A stretch of 61,749 nucleotides of DNA from Lautropia sp. GTDB lineage: Bacteria > Pseudomonadota > Gammaproteobacteria > Burkholderiales > Burkholderiaceae_E. The stretch's first letter is position 1. Each line of letters starts with the position of its first letter. The position numbers and the translations under genes are program-made. Shown here piece by piece: positions 41,593 through 50,166 of this stretch. The notes under the pieces were generated by a model. It did not search any database. It worked only from the letters and a program-made list of their open reading frames with translations, and had not been told where the DNA came from. The stretch covers positions 1 to 61,749 of the forward strand of contig JAUMZD010000018.1 of assembly GCA_030528325.1 (NCBI GenBank), written 5' to 3'.

Positions 41593-41690
41593 CTGCTGGG
41601 CCTGATTCGGAGGAATCGCCCGACGCCGGGGAGGGAGGGCATCGGCGCAAACCGGTGCCCGCACTGCTCCCGGCTTCAACGGGCCGGCCT

Positions 41691-42086
41691 TCAGTTGGTC
41701 TTCTGTCTGGCGGCTTCGACGGCGCGGTCGGCGGCAGCCTTGGCCTCATCGATTTTCTCGGTCGTGGCTTCCTTGGCAGCGTCGTACTTCTGACCGGCAG
41801 CAGCCTTGGCGGCATCGATCTTCTCGGCAGCTGCATCTTTCATGTCGGCAGCGGCGTCCTTGGTCTTGTTCCACTGCTCGGCAGCCTTGTCCTTGCCGGC
41901 TTCGATGGCGTGGCCAGCGGCATCCTTGGCCTTGACGGCAGCATCCTTGGCGGCATCGACGGCCTGGGAGGCGCTTTCCTTGGCCGCGTCCATCGACTTG
42001 GCTGCCTCGCTGTTGGGGGTCTCCTGCTTGCTGCAGGCGACCAGCGCCAGCGCCAGCAGCGGTGCGGCAAAAGTGAGTTTACGCAT
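41691..42086 (-). CDS. Small Ala/Lys-rich LEA-like lipoprotein, paralogue 2
   Basis: The 131-residue product begins MRKLTFAAPLLALALVAC, nearly identical to paralogue 1 (36729-37052), with lipobox Cys18. The mature chain repeats an 11-residue Ala/Lys/Asp pattern (AAKDAAVKAKDAAGHAIEAG), again predicting one long helix. It is about two repeats longer than paralogue 1. Function unknown. Confidence 0.85.
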   Translation of the reverse strand: MRKLTFAAPLLALALVACSKQETPNSEAAKSMDAAKESASQAVDAAKDAAVKAKDAAGHAIEAGKDKAAEQWNKTKDAAADMKDAAAEKIDAAKAAAGQKYDAAKEATTEKIDEAKAAADRAVEAARQKTN

Positions 42087-42441
42087 GGTTTTCTTGTTCC
42101 TATGAGAGAGCTTGGCGTCTTCAGCAGACGGCACACCGTGTCCCGTCTTACTTGGGCACCTGTTCATCAGGCAGCGAGCGGGGGTTGACCGACGGGGGCA
42201 ATCCCGCTTGTCCGTCCGCCATGGCGGCGACATTCTACAGAGAGATCGGCTCCCAGATAAATTGTAATATCCCAAAAATCAAGCCCTTGCAGGAAAACAG
42301 GCTGGCCGTTGGCTGGTCTGGAACGCCTCATCGACCTGTTTGCCCCTGCGCTGGCCCCGAAACTGCCTGCCGGCCGGGCGATCACGCCAGTATCCGCGTC
42401 GCTGGCTGCCGGCATCATGCAGGTCACCCGGATCGTCGACG
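42087..42441. other. Divergent gap between lipoprotein 2 and the MFS transporter
   Basis: The 355 bp include an AT-rich patch near 42255-42285 (AAATTGTAATATCCC) that probably holds the promoter of the minus-strand lipoprotein. No gene or repeat is seen. Confidence 0.45.
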
Positions 42442-43776
42442 ATGCAGAACAATCAAGAAAACCCGCGCTGGATCCTGTTTCTGGTGGCAGGCGCCGCCTT
42501 CGTGCTGATGATCACGATGGGGCTGCGGATGTCGCTGGGCCTCTTCATGCAGCCGCTGCTGCAGACCACCACGCTCACCATCGCCAACATCAGCTTCGCG
42601 ATGGCCGTCAGCCAGCTGATGTGGGGGGTGTCGCAACCGCTCACCGGTGCGCTGGCAGACCGCTTCGGGGCATGGCCTGTGCTGCTGTGGGGGACGCTGC
42701 TGCTGGTGCTGGGGTGCGCGCTGGTGCCGTCGCTGGCCAGCCCGGCCGGCCTGACGTTGACCATCGGCTTCATGATCGCCATGGGCGCGGGGGCCGGCAG
42801 CTTCTCGATTCTGATGAGCCAGATCGCCAACAAGCTGCCGCCACAGGTTCGTGGCATGGCCTCCGGCGTGCTCAATGCCGGGGGCTCCTTCGGCCAGTTC
42901 GTCTTCGCACCCGTGGTGCAGGGGCTGATCATGCTGCCGGCCATCGGCTGGCAGGGCACCATGTACGTGCTGGCTGCCATCAGCTTCACGGCGCTGCCAA
43001 TCTGCTGGTGGCTGACGCGCCGTGATGCCCGCCCGGACACCGCGCAGAAGGCTTCGGGTTCGGCCCTCGCGCCAGCGCGTGCCACGGCCAGGGATGGGGC
43101 AGGCGAGGTGTCAGCCGCGGCTCGATCCGCCTCGGCACCCTCGACGGTTTCGGCCGCGCCGGCGCAGACCATCCGGCAGGCGGTGCGCGATGCCTTTCGG
43201 GATCGCAGCTACCTCCTGCTGCACCTGGGCTTTTTCACCTGCGGATTCCATATCTCCTTCCTGGTCACGCACCTGCCCACCGAGGTCAACCTCTGCGGCC
43301 TGCCGCCCAGCGTCGCCTCGTGGTCGCTCGCCATCATCGGCATCTCGAACGTGATCGGCAGTCTGGTCGTGGGGTGGTGGGTCGGGCATGCCCGCAGCAA
43401 GTACATCCTGTTCTGGATGTATGCCTCACGCGCACTGCTGATCCTGATCTATCTGGCGATGCCCCGCACCGACCTGAACTTCTACCTGTTCGCGGCAGGG
43501 CTGGGGCTGACCTGGCTCGCCACCGTCCCGCCCACGGCCGCACTCGTCGGCAAGCTCTTCGGCGTCCGTTATCTGGCGACGCTCTTCGGCCTGACCCTGC
43601 TCACGCACCAGATCGGCGGATTCCTCGGTGCGTGGCTCGGCGGCATGGCCATCACCGCCTTCGGTGACTACGGCTGGATGTGGTATGCCGACATCCTGCT
43701 GGCCAGCCTTGCCGCCATCCTGAACCTGCCGATCCGGGAGGCTCCAGTCGTGCGGGCGAGGGGCGCAGCGGCATGA
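42442..43776 (+). CDS. Major facilitator superfamily transporter
   Basis: The 444-residue protein has about 12 membrane helices. The loop 2-3 MFS motif is present as GALADRFGAWPVLLWG. An Ala/Ser-rich cytoplasmic loop at about residues 195-235 separates the two halves. The pattern resembles the oxalate/formate-antiporter-like and monocarboxylate MFS groups, but the substrate cannot be named. No strong ribosome-binding site precedes ATG 42442. Confidence 0.88.
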   Translation: MQNNQENPRWILFLVAGAAFVLMITMGLRMSLGLFMQPLLQTTTLTIANISFAMAVSQLMWGVSQPLTGALADRFGAWPVLLWGTLLLVLGCALVPSLASPAGLTLTIGFMIAMGAGAGSFSILMSQIANKLPPQVRGMASGVLNAGGSFGQFVFAPVVQGLIMLPAIGWQGTMYVLAAISFTALPICWWLTRRDARPDTAQKASGSALAPARATARDGAGEVSAAARSASAPSTVSAAPAQTIRQAVRDAFRDRSYLLLHLGFFTCGFHISFLVTHLPTEVNLCGLPPSVASWSLAIIGISNVIGSLVVGWWVGHARSKYILFWMYASRALLILIYLAMPRTDLNFYLFAAGLGLTWLATVPPTAALVGKLFGVRYLATLFGLTLLTHQIGGFLGAWLGGMAITAFGDYGWMWYADILLASLAAILNLPIREAPVVRARGAAA

Positions 43777-43894
43777 ACAGACCCGCCCCCACCGTGGCTT
43801 CCCTGTTGCTGGGCCGTACGGACGAGGTTCGATCCCCGGCCATACGGCCCCGCTTCCAGGCCAGACCTCAGTCCGCCGGACGGGCTGGCGTCGT

Positions 43895-45466
43895 TCAGGC
43901 CGCCAGCTGATACTGGCGTGCCAGCGTCTGGAAGACTTCCACTTCCGCGTTGACCCGGGCCGGGCTCCAGCCCAGTCTCTGGCCCATGAAGGCCGCCACA
44001 TCCGGTGCCACGGCCTCGGCCGCCCTGGCATCGAGGAACAGTAGGCGAATACGGCGTGCCAGCATGTCTTCGAGGCTCTCGGCCATCTCGGCGTCCAGTG
44101 CCCATTGCACCTGTGCGTAGGTGAACGGGAACTCGGGATGCAGCTGCTTGGCCAGCGCCGGGTCGCCGGCTGCCAGCGCTTCGATGGCCTTGGCATCACT
44201 GCCGTACAGTGCCAGCGGCGTGTCATCCAGATGTTGCTGGGTGCCCGCGTAGCCATGCAGCCGAAGATCGTATGTCTGACACGCGCGCTGTGGCAGCAGA
44301 CCCCGCTTGATGGCCGCATCCACGGCATCTTCGGCCATCTGCCGATAGGTCGTCCACTTGCCGCCCACGATGTTGACCAGGCCGGACTGGCTGACCTCGA
44401 CCTTGTGGCTGCGGGAGACTTCCTTCGTGGACTGACCCTTGTCCTTCGGCGCGGCCAGCGGACGAAGGCCCACGAAGACGCTGCGAACGTCGGCACGGGT
44501 CGGGGGACGCTTCAGGTAGTCCCGGGCCGTGGCGAGGATGAAGCTGATTTCCTCTTCCAGCGGCTTCGGCTCATAGGCGGCATCCTTGATCAGCGTGTCG
44601 GTCGTGCCGACCACCAGCTTGCCATGCCAGGGCACGGCGAACAGGACACGACCGTCCGAGGTCTTCGGCACCATCAGGGCGTCATCGCCGGGCAGGAACT
44701 CCCGATCCAGCACGAGGTGAATGCCCTGGCTCGGGATGATCGGCGGCTGGGTGTGAGGCTCGTCCATCGCCGTGATCGGGTTCGTGAAGACCCCGGTGGC
44801 GTTCACCACGCAGCGTGCCTTGACCTGATACGTTTCATTGCTGAGCTCGTCCAGACAGCTCACGCCCTCGATCCGTCCGGCTGCGTTCTTCTGCAGGCCG
44901 GTGACCGGGCAATGATTGATGACCACACCGCCCTTGTCGACGATGGTCTGCGCGAGGCACACGGCCAGACGGGAATCGTCGAACTGACCGTCGAAATAGC
45001 AGACACCTGCCCGCAGCTTCTCGTCCCTGACGCCGGACAGCCGCCTGCGGGCTTCGTCCTGCGACAGATGCCGGGTCTTGCCGATACTGAGCTTGCCCGA
45101 GAGGCGGTCATACATCCACAACCCGAAGGTGTAGTACGGGGCCGTCCACCACTGCTCGCCCGGAATGATGAAGGCCTGGGTCTTGAACAGATGCGGTGCA
45201 TTTCTCGCGAGGCGGCCGCGTTCCCGCAGTGCTTCGCGCACCAGATCCACATAACCCTGCGCCAGATAGCGCACACCGCCGTGAACCAGCTTCGTCGAGC
45301 GGCTGGAGGTGCCCTTGGCGAAGTCGTACGCTTCCAGCAGCAGGGTCGAGAAACCGCGGGTGGCCGCATCGAGGGCCACCCCGAGACCTGTTGCACCGCC
45401 GCCAATCACCACCACGTCCCACTCATCGCGGGTCTTCAGCTGTTCGATTGCCTTGTTGCGTTGCAT
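43895..45466 (-). CDS. glpD: Aerobic glycerol-3-phosphate dehydrogenase GlpD
   Basis: GlpD oxidises glycerol-3-phosphate to dihydroxyacetone phosphate and passes electrons to quinone at the inner membrane. FAD is bound by VVVIGGGATGLGVALDAATR near the N-terminus, and KGTSSRSTKLVHGGVRYL is a family signature. The product is 523 residues. It lies 15 bp downstream of glpT, forming a glpT-glpD uptake and oxidation operon. Confidence 0.96.
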   Translation of the reverse strand: MQRNKAIEQLKTRDEWDVVVIGGGATGLGVALDAATRGFSTLLLEAYDFAKGTSSRSTKLVHGGVRYLAQGYVDLVREALRERGRLARNAPHLFKTQAFIIPGEQWWTAPYYTFGLWMYDRLSGKLSIGKTRHLSQDEARRRLSGVRDEKLRAGVCYFDGQFDDSRLAVCLAQTIVDKGGVVINHCPVTGLQKNAAGRIEGVSCLDELSNETYQVKARCVVNATGVFTNPITAMDEPHTQPPIIPSQGIHLVLDREFLPGDDALMVPKTSDGRVLFAVPWHGKLVVGTTDTLIKDAAYEPKPLEEEISFILATARDYLKRPPTRADVRSVFVGLRPLAAPKDKGQSTKEVSRSHKVEVSQSGLVNIVGGKWTTYRQMAEDAVDAAIKRGLLPQRACQTYDLRLHGYAGTQQHLDDTPLALYGSDAKAIEALAAGDPALAKQLHPEFPFTYAQVQWALDAEMAESLEDMLARRIRLLFLDARAAEAVAPDVAAFMGQRLGWSPARVNAEVEVFQTLARQYQLAA

Positions 45467-45481
45467 GACAGTTTCCTCTTC

Positions 45482-46927
45482 TTATTTGACCAGTCTTTCC
45501 TCAGGCGGAATCCTGGCCTTGTGCCGGGACTCTTCGATCATGGTGATGAAGAGCAGCACGACAGCCAGAACGCCCCCCGTGATCATCACGTAGAAGCCGC
45601 CGTCCCAGCCATAGTGCTCGGCAGCCCAGCCGACCACGGCCGATGCCGATACAGTACCACCGAGGTAGCCGAACAGACCGGTAAAACCTGCGGCCGTTCC
45701 CGCGGCTTTCTTCGGTGCCAGTTCGAGGGCATGCAGGCCGATCAGCATCACCGGGCCGTAGATCAGGAAGCCCACGGTCGTCATCAGGATGAAGTCGGTC
45801 AGCTGGTACGGGTTCTGATACCAGACGGCATAGCTGTTCAGATCAGCCTCCGGCGTGGCCGGGTTCAGCCACAGGGCGGCCACGGCAGCGGTGGTCAGGA
45901 TCATGAAGATGAAGCCGGTCAGGCCGCGTTTGCCCTTGAACACCTTGTCCGACATCCAGCCGCACAGCAGCGTGCCGGGGATGGCAGCCAGTTCATAGAT
46001 GGTGTAGGCCCAGGCGGTGCCCTTGAAGTCGAAATGCTTGACCTCGCTCAGGTAGACCGGCGACCACTTCAGCACGCCATAACGGATCAGGTAGACGAAG
46101 ACGTTCGCCAGGGCGATGTACCAGAGCAGACGGTTCTTCAGCACGTAGGTGACGAAAATGTCCTTCGTCGAGAGGTTGTTCTCGTAGGTTTTCTCGTCGT
46201 AGTCGTCCGGGTAATCGTTCTTCCACTTCTCGATCGGTGGCAGACCGGCCGACTGGGGCGAGTCCTTCATGACCAGGTAGATCGGAATGGCGGCGATCAT
46301 CGCGGCGATGCCGGGGTAATACAGCGCCTGCTGCCAGATGTCCTTGTTCGTGGCCTCCACACCGTGGGTCTGATACCAGATGTAGCCGGCCAGCAGCACC
46401 ATCGCACCTGGCACCATGCCACCCAGGTTGTGGGCGGTGTTCCAGACCGAGACGATCTCACCGCGTTCGCTCTTCGACCACCAGTGAACCATCGTCTTGC
46501 CGCATGGCGGCCAGCCCATGCCCTGGAACCAGCCGTTCAGGAAGATCATGATGAAGGCGATGGCCACGCCCGAGGTTGCCCACGGCATCGTGCCCATCAG
46601 CGTCATGGTCAGGCCCGAGAGCAGCAGGCCCACCGGCAGGAACACCTTCGGGTTCGAGCGGTCGGAGATGGCCGCCATCAGGAACTTGGACAGACCGTAG
46701 GCCAGACCTGCTGCAGCACCGATCGTGCCCAGCTCGGCCTTGTTGAAGAGCCCCGCATCGATCAGGCCCTTCTGGGCAAGGTCGAAGTTGCTGCGCACGA
46801 AGTAGTAGGCCGCATAACCAAAGAAGATGCCGCAAAAGACCTGCCAGCGCAGCCGCCGGTAGGTCGGATCGATCTGATCATCCGGCAGCATCGGCTTGTG
46901 CGGTGCCGGCTTGAATATTCCGATCAT
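45482..46927 (-). CDS. glpT: Glycerol-3-phosphate transporter GlpT
   Basis: GlpT is an inner-membrane antiporter that exchanges glycerol-3-phosphate for phosphate (organophosphate:Pi MFS family). The product is 481 residues with about 12 helices. The N-terminal segment [20 protein letters not shown] and [14 protein letters not shown] are typical. The start at ATG 46927 is preferred; a TTG five codons upstream is possible. Downstream glpD uses the imported substrate. Confidence 0.95.
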   Translation of the reverse strand: MIGIFKPAPHKPMLPDDQIDPTYRRLRWQVFCGIFFGYAAYYFVRSNFDLAQKGLIDAGLFNKAELGTIGAAAGLAYGLSKFLMAAISDRSNPKVFLPVGLLLSGLTMTLMGTMPWATSGVAIAFIMIFLNGWFQGMGWPPCGKTMVHWWSKSERGEIVSVWNTAHNLGGMVPGAMVLLAGYIWYQTHGVEATNKDIWQQALYYPGIAAMIAAIPIYLVMKDSPQSAGLPPIEKWKNDYPDDYDEKTYENNLSTKDIFVTYVLKNRLLWYIALANVFVYLIRYGVLKWSPVYLSEVKHFDFKGTAWAYTIYELAAIPGTLLCGWMSDKVFKGKRGLTGFIFMILTTAAVAALWLNPATPEADLNSYAVWYQNPYQLTDFILMTTVGFLIYGPVMLIGLHALELAPKKAAGTAAGFTGLFGYLGGTVSASAVVGWAAEHYGWDGGFYVMITGGVLAVVLLFITMIEESRHKARIPPEERLVK

Positions 46928-47430
46928 GATTTGTCCGTCCAATAATGAGAAATGAAAACGAAAACAGGCACTACAGGAAAAGATTTTAATCCCAAGCGAT
47001 TTTTAAGGATACGCTGAACAAGTCCACGCGGACGCCGCATCCCCGACACGGGCGCATGCCTGCGTTGGCATGGGTCGTCAATAGCGCCACTATCGACGAC
47101 CCATGCCGCCTTGTCCTGCATCCCGTGTCGGGGCGCGTCACTTCGCGGGACTTGTTCAGCGTATCCTTGAATAAACCATGGCCGAACGCGTTCAGACGGG
47201 ATTCCAGGTGAAAATCGCCATGCGCCCCTTTGCTGACCTGACCCCGGGCCAGTCCGTCTGGTGAATGGTGGCCCCGGCCGTTTCGCATCACGCTGAATGG
47301 CTGGGAGTCGATCTGTTGCAGGCATGAACACGGATGCCGACCGCTGGTCGGCAGACGGATGGCAGGGGTTCTGCCTTCTTAGAATCCGCTCCTTTCAGAT
47401 CCACCGAATCACCGGGAGTGTTGTGCCACC
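46928..47430. other. Divergent gap between glpT and the ankyrin gene
   Basis: The 503 bp contain the glpT promoter region, a full family A palindrome (47007-47166) and about 260 bp upstream of the ankyrin gene. No additional gene is supported. Confidence 0.55.
47007..47166. repeat. Family A 160-bp palindromic element, copy 1
   Basis: The ends GGATACGCTGAACAAGTCC and GGACTTGTTCAGCGTATCC are perfect 19-bp inverted repeats. Inside, CCCCGACACGGG pairs with CCCGTGTCGGGG. The centre CATGGGTCGTCAATAG pairs with CTATCGACGACCCATG around a 5-base loop. It is non-coding. The copy at 48409-48568 is in the same orientation and differs at only a handful of positions. A MITE-like origin is inferred. Confidence 0.92.
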
Positions 47431-48279
47431 ATGTCATTCAAGCAGAAACAGAACCTTCGTCTTGCCGTCCTGATCGCCTGTGCATTGTCACTGCAGGCCT
47501 GCGGCGGGGGCGATTCGGACAGCGGCACCCGTGCCGGCCTGCCCGTCACCGAGACAGCAGCGACCGGACAGGGCGATGGCGTGACCGGGCTGATCGGTGT
47601 CGATGGAAACCGGGGGGCCGGGCTGGCAACGGCCAAGGGCTTTCGGTTCAGCATGGATGAAATGGTGGACATCGCCAATCCGGACAAACTCGCCAGGCGC
47701 ATGTTCTATGACCAACCCTCCACAGGCCCGGATGCCGAATGGTTCGATGCCATCAAGCGTGGTGACACGATCAGGGTTCGCCAGATGGTCGAAGCCGGTC
47801 AGAACCTCGAGGCCAGGGATGAGGCATCATTGGGCCAGACCGCGCTGGGCTGGGCGGCTTTCATCGGTTATGAAGACATCGTCGACTACCTGCTGGAAAA
47901 AGGCGCTTCGGTTCATGCAACCGATCGTGGCGATGTCTACAACGTGCTGAAATCGGCCGCGTTGGGAAAGAACGTCAATATCGTGCGCAAGATCCATCAA
48001 CGTCTGCCCGAGACCGATTTCAACGATCAGACGATCGAGGCCGATGGTGAGACGCTGATCATGGTTGCTGCCAGCAACAACCGTCTCGAGGTCGTCAAAT
48101 ACCTGATCGAGCAGGGCTCGAACGTGAATCTGGTGGCCACGACGAAGGACAAGAGTCTCGGAGCCTACGACCAGGGGCCTCTCTCCTACGCCTGCACCCG
48201 CAATCACCCGGAGATGGTCAAGCTCCTGGTCGCGCACGGTGCCATCAACCATCGTAACGGCAAACCGGCCTGCGATTGA
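47431..48279 (+). CDS. Ankyrin-repeat lipoprotein
   Basis: The 282-residue product has a lipoprotein signal (LRLAVLIACALSLQAC) with an acceptor cysteine followed by GGG. A linker of about 70 residues leads into four or five ankyrin repeats: AEWFDAIKRGDTIRVRQMVE, GQTALGWAAFIGYEDIVDYL, ETLIMVAASNNRLEVVKYLI, GPLSYACTRNHPEMVKLLV. CGGGAGTG lies upstream of ATG 47431. Periplasmic ankyrin proteins often protect against or partner a toxin or catalase, but no partner is adjacent. It is bracketed by two direct copies of the family A palindrome. Confidence 0.9.
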   Translation: MSFKQKQNLRLAVLIACALSLQACGGGDSDSGTRAGLPVTETAATGQGDGVTGLIGVDGNRGAGLATAKGFRFSMDEMVDIANPDKLARRMFYDQPSTGPDAEWFDAIKRGDTIRVRQMVEAGQNLEARDEASLGQTALGWAAFIGYEDIVDYLLEKGASVHATDRGDVYNVLKSAALGKNVNIVRKIHQRLPETDFNDQTIEADGETLIMVAASNNRLEVVKYLIEQGSNVNLVATTKDKSLGAYDQGPLSYACTRNHPEMVKLLVAHGAINHRNGKPACD

Positions 48280-48281
48280 GC

Positions 48282-48301
48282 CCTGCCGCCCAAGCGCCTG
48301 G
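48282..48301 (-). repeat. Family B element, terminal fragment
   Basis: CCTGCCGCCCAAGCGCCTGG matches the right end of the family B element, directly after the ankyrin gene stop codon. The rest is missing. Confidence 0.6.
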
Positions 48302-48408
48302 CAGCGGCTGCCGCATCGGTGGCCGCTGCCAGAAAGCACGTCCTGCTTGCCTTCGCTTTTCGCTCGAATTTGGGCGCCGTCCCAGCCGCCGGCAGATAGA
48401 ATCAATAG

Positions 48409-48568
48409 GGATACGCTGAACAAGTCCACGCGGACGCCGCATCCCCGACACGGGCGCATGCCTGCGTTGGCATGGGTCGTCAATAGCACCACTATTGACG
48501 ACCCATGCCGCCTTGTCCTGCATCCCGTGTCGGGGCGCGTCGCCTCACGGGACTTGTTCAGCGTATCC
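48409..48568. repeat. Family A 160-bp palindromic element, copy 2
   Basis: This copy has the same 19-bp terminal inverted repeats and internal arms as copy 1. Its central loop reads CACCA rather than CGCCA, and a few other substitutions are present. It lies between the ankyrin gene and the Dcu transporter, about 65 bp before the latter's start. No clear target duplication is visible. Confidence 0.92.
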
Positions 48569-48634
48569 CCAGCGTGACATCCGGTATCACAGCTGGGACT
48601 GAGATAAGAAAAACAGCCTCCAGGAGCAAAGGCC

Positions 48635-49996
48635 ATGAACGAACTGTTGAATCAGGTCGGCATACACCCCTTCTGGGCGCAGCTGGTGCTGCTCCTGATC
48701 ATCATCTATTTCGGCATCCGCTATGGTGGTGTCGCCCTGGGATTGCTGGGCGGACTGGGCATCACCATCCTGGTCTTTGCCTTCGGAGTGCTGCCGGGCA
48801 AGCCGCCCATCGACGTCATCCTGATCATTCTGGCCGTGGTCACGACCTCGGCCACGCTCGAAGCCACCGGCGCGCTGAATCTGATCGTGCGGATGGCCGA
48901 AAAACTGCTGCGCCGTCATCCCGAGCGCGTCACCTATCTGGCGCCGCTCTGCACCTTCTTTCTCACGATGCTCGTGGGCACCGGCCACGCGGTCTATCCG
49001 TTGCTGCCGGTGATCTATGACGTGGCCTATTCCAGGGGCATCCGGCCCGAGCGGCCGATGGCGGTGGCCTCGGTTGCCAGCCAGATGGGCATCACGGCCA
49101 GCCCGGTCTCGGCTGCGCTGGCCACGGTGGTGGCCATCGCGGCCACGAACCATGTGGACATCACGGTGCCGCAGGTGCTGGCCGTGACGATTCCGTCCTG
49201 CCTGATCGGCGTGCTGGCGGCGGCCACCTGGAGCCTGAAGCGCGGCAGGGATCTGGCCGACGATCCGGTCTTCCAGGCGAAGATGAAGGATCCTTCCATG
49301 CGTGAGTACATCGAAGGGGGCTCGCATTCGGTGCTCGACCAGGCGGTCACCCCTGACGCGAAGAAGGCGCTCACGCTCTTCGTGCTGGGCATCGTCTCGA
49401 TCGTGCTGCTGGCCTCGGTGGCCAAACCGCTGCTGCCGCTGGATGAAAAAGGCAAGGTTCTGTCGATGGTGCCGGTGATCCAGTTCATCATGCTGGCTGC
49501 CGGTGCGCTGGTGCTGTTCTTCACCAACGTGCAGTCGAAGCAGATTTCCGATTCCAAGGTCTTCAATGCTGGCATGGTGGCGGTCATCATGATCATGGGG
49601 ATCGCCTGGATGAGTGATACCGTCATTTCCGGCAACAAGGGCTACATCACCGACATGCTGAAGGCGCAGGTCGAGGCCTATCCGTGGTCGTTCGCCCTGG
49701 CGATGTTCGTGTTCTCGGCCTTCCTGAAATCGCAGGCTGCCACGCTCAGCGTCATGCTGCCGCTGGGTTTCGCGCTGGGCCTGTCGCCGGCCACGCTGCT
49801 GGGCTCGATTCCGGCCTGCTATGCCTACTTCTTCTTCTGCTTCTACCCGAGCGATCTGGCCACCATCAACTTCGATCGCACCGGCACCACGCACATCGGC
49901 AAGTACATCCTGAATCACAGCTTCATGATCCCGGGCCTGATCGGGGTGGGTGTCGCGACGACCGTGGCGATGTTCATCGCCCGGATGGTGGTGTGA
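48635..49996 (+). CDS. Anaerobic C4-dicarboxylate transporter (DcuA/DcuB family)
   Basis: The 453-residue membrane protein has the Dcu signatures HPFWAQLVLLLIIIYFGIR and FFLTMLVGTGHAVYPLLPV, with about 10-12 helices. Dcu proteins exchange fumarate, malate or aspartate for succinate, mainly during fumarate respiration or for C4 uptake. Whether this is DcuA- or DcuB-like cannot be told from sequence alone. No fumarate reductase or aspartase gene is adjacent. Confidence 0.93.
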   Translation: MNELLNQVGIHPFWAQLVLLLIIIYFGIRYGGVALGLLGGLGITILVFAFGVLPGKPPIDVILIILAVVTTSATLEATGALNLIVRMAEKLLRRHPERVTYLAPLCTFFLTMLVGTGHAVYPLLPVIYDVAYSRGIRPERPMAVASVASQMGITASPVSAALATVVAIAATNHVDITVPQVLAVTIPSCLIGVLAAATWSLKRGRDLADDPVFQAKMKDPSMREYIEGGSHSVLDQAVTPDAKKALTLFVLGIVSIVLLASVAKPLLPLDEKGKVLSMVPVIQFIMLAAGALVLFFTNVQSKQISDSKVFNAGMVAVIMIMGIAWMSDTVISGNKGYITDMLKAQVEAYPWSFALAMFVFSAFLKSQAATLSVMLPLGFALGLSPATLLGSIPACYAYFFFCFYPSDLATINFDRTGTTHIGKYILNHSFMIPGLIGVGVATTVAMFIARMVV

Positions 49997-50046
49997 ATCA
50001 CCTGAACCTTGATCAGGACAGCGCCTGAGGACAGGCGCCCGATGGC

Positions 50047-50165
50047 GGCCGGTTTGCACCACCTCTTGCCCCACGGCACCGGCTATGGGGCGACGAATCG
50101 GGCGCAAACGGTGCTCGACGGGGCCGATTTTCGCCTTCGCGATTCCTGCCGCCCCAAGCGCCTGG
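50047..50165 (-). repeat. Family B element, two-thirds copy between convergent genes
   Basis: The sequence follows the reverse complement of the full element from the TTTGCACC arm through the centre (GCCCCACGG-CACC-GGCTATGGGGC) to the end CCGCCCCAAGCGCCTGG. It fills most of the gap between the Dcu transporter stop and the bestrophin-like gene stop, and may serve as a terminator for both. Confidence 0.8.
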
Positions 50166-50166
50166 A

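Larger units (their letters stand above)
41235..41690. other. Gap upstream of mutS with repeat remnant and terminator
   Basis: About 455 bp between mutS and the second LEA-like lipoprotein gene, both on the minus strand. It contains a half copy of family A at 41261-41328 and a terminator at 41550-41592. I see nothing between 41330 and 41545. Confidence 0.6.
48280..48634. other. Gap between the ankyrin gene and the Dcu transporter
   Basis: It contains a terminal fragment of family B (48282-48301), a hairpin GGCAGCGGC/GCCGCTGCC just after it that may end the ankyrin transcript, and the second full family A palindrome. Nothing else is recognisable. Confidence 0.55.

Noticed and set aside
44105-46945. 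A 946-codon plus-strand open frame antisense to glpD and glpT
   Set aside because: Its translation is rich in His, Gln, Arg and Asp with no recognisable domain and it mirrors two well-supported genes. Long antisense frames are expected at this GC content.
48239-48577. Short frames on both strands across the family A palindromes
   Set aside because: They are translations of the repeat itself and appear at both copies; nothing suggests they are expressed.
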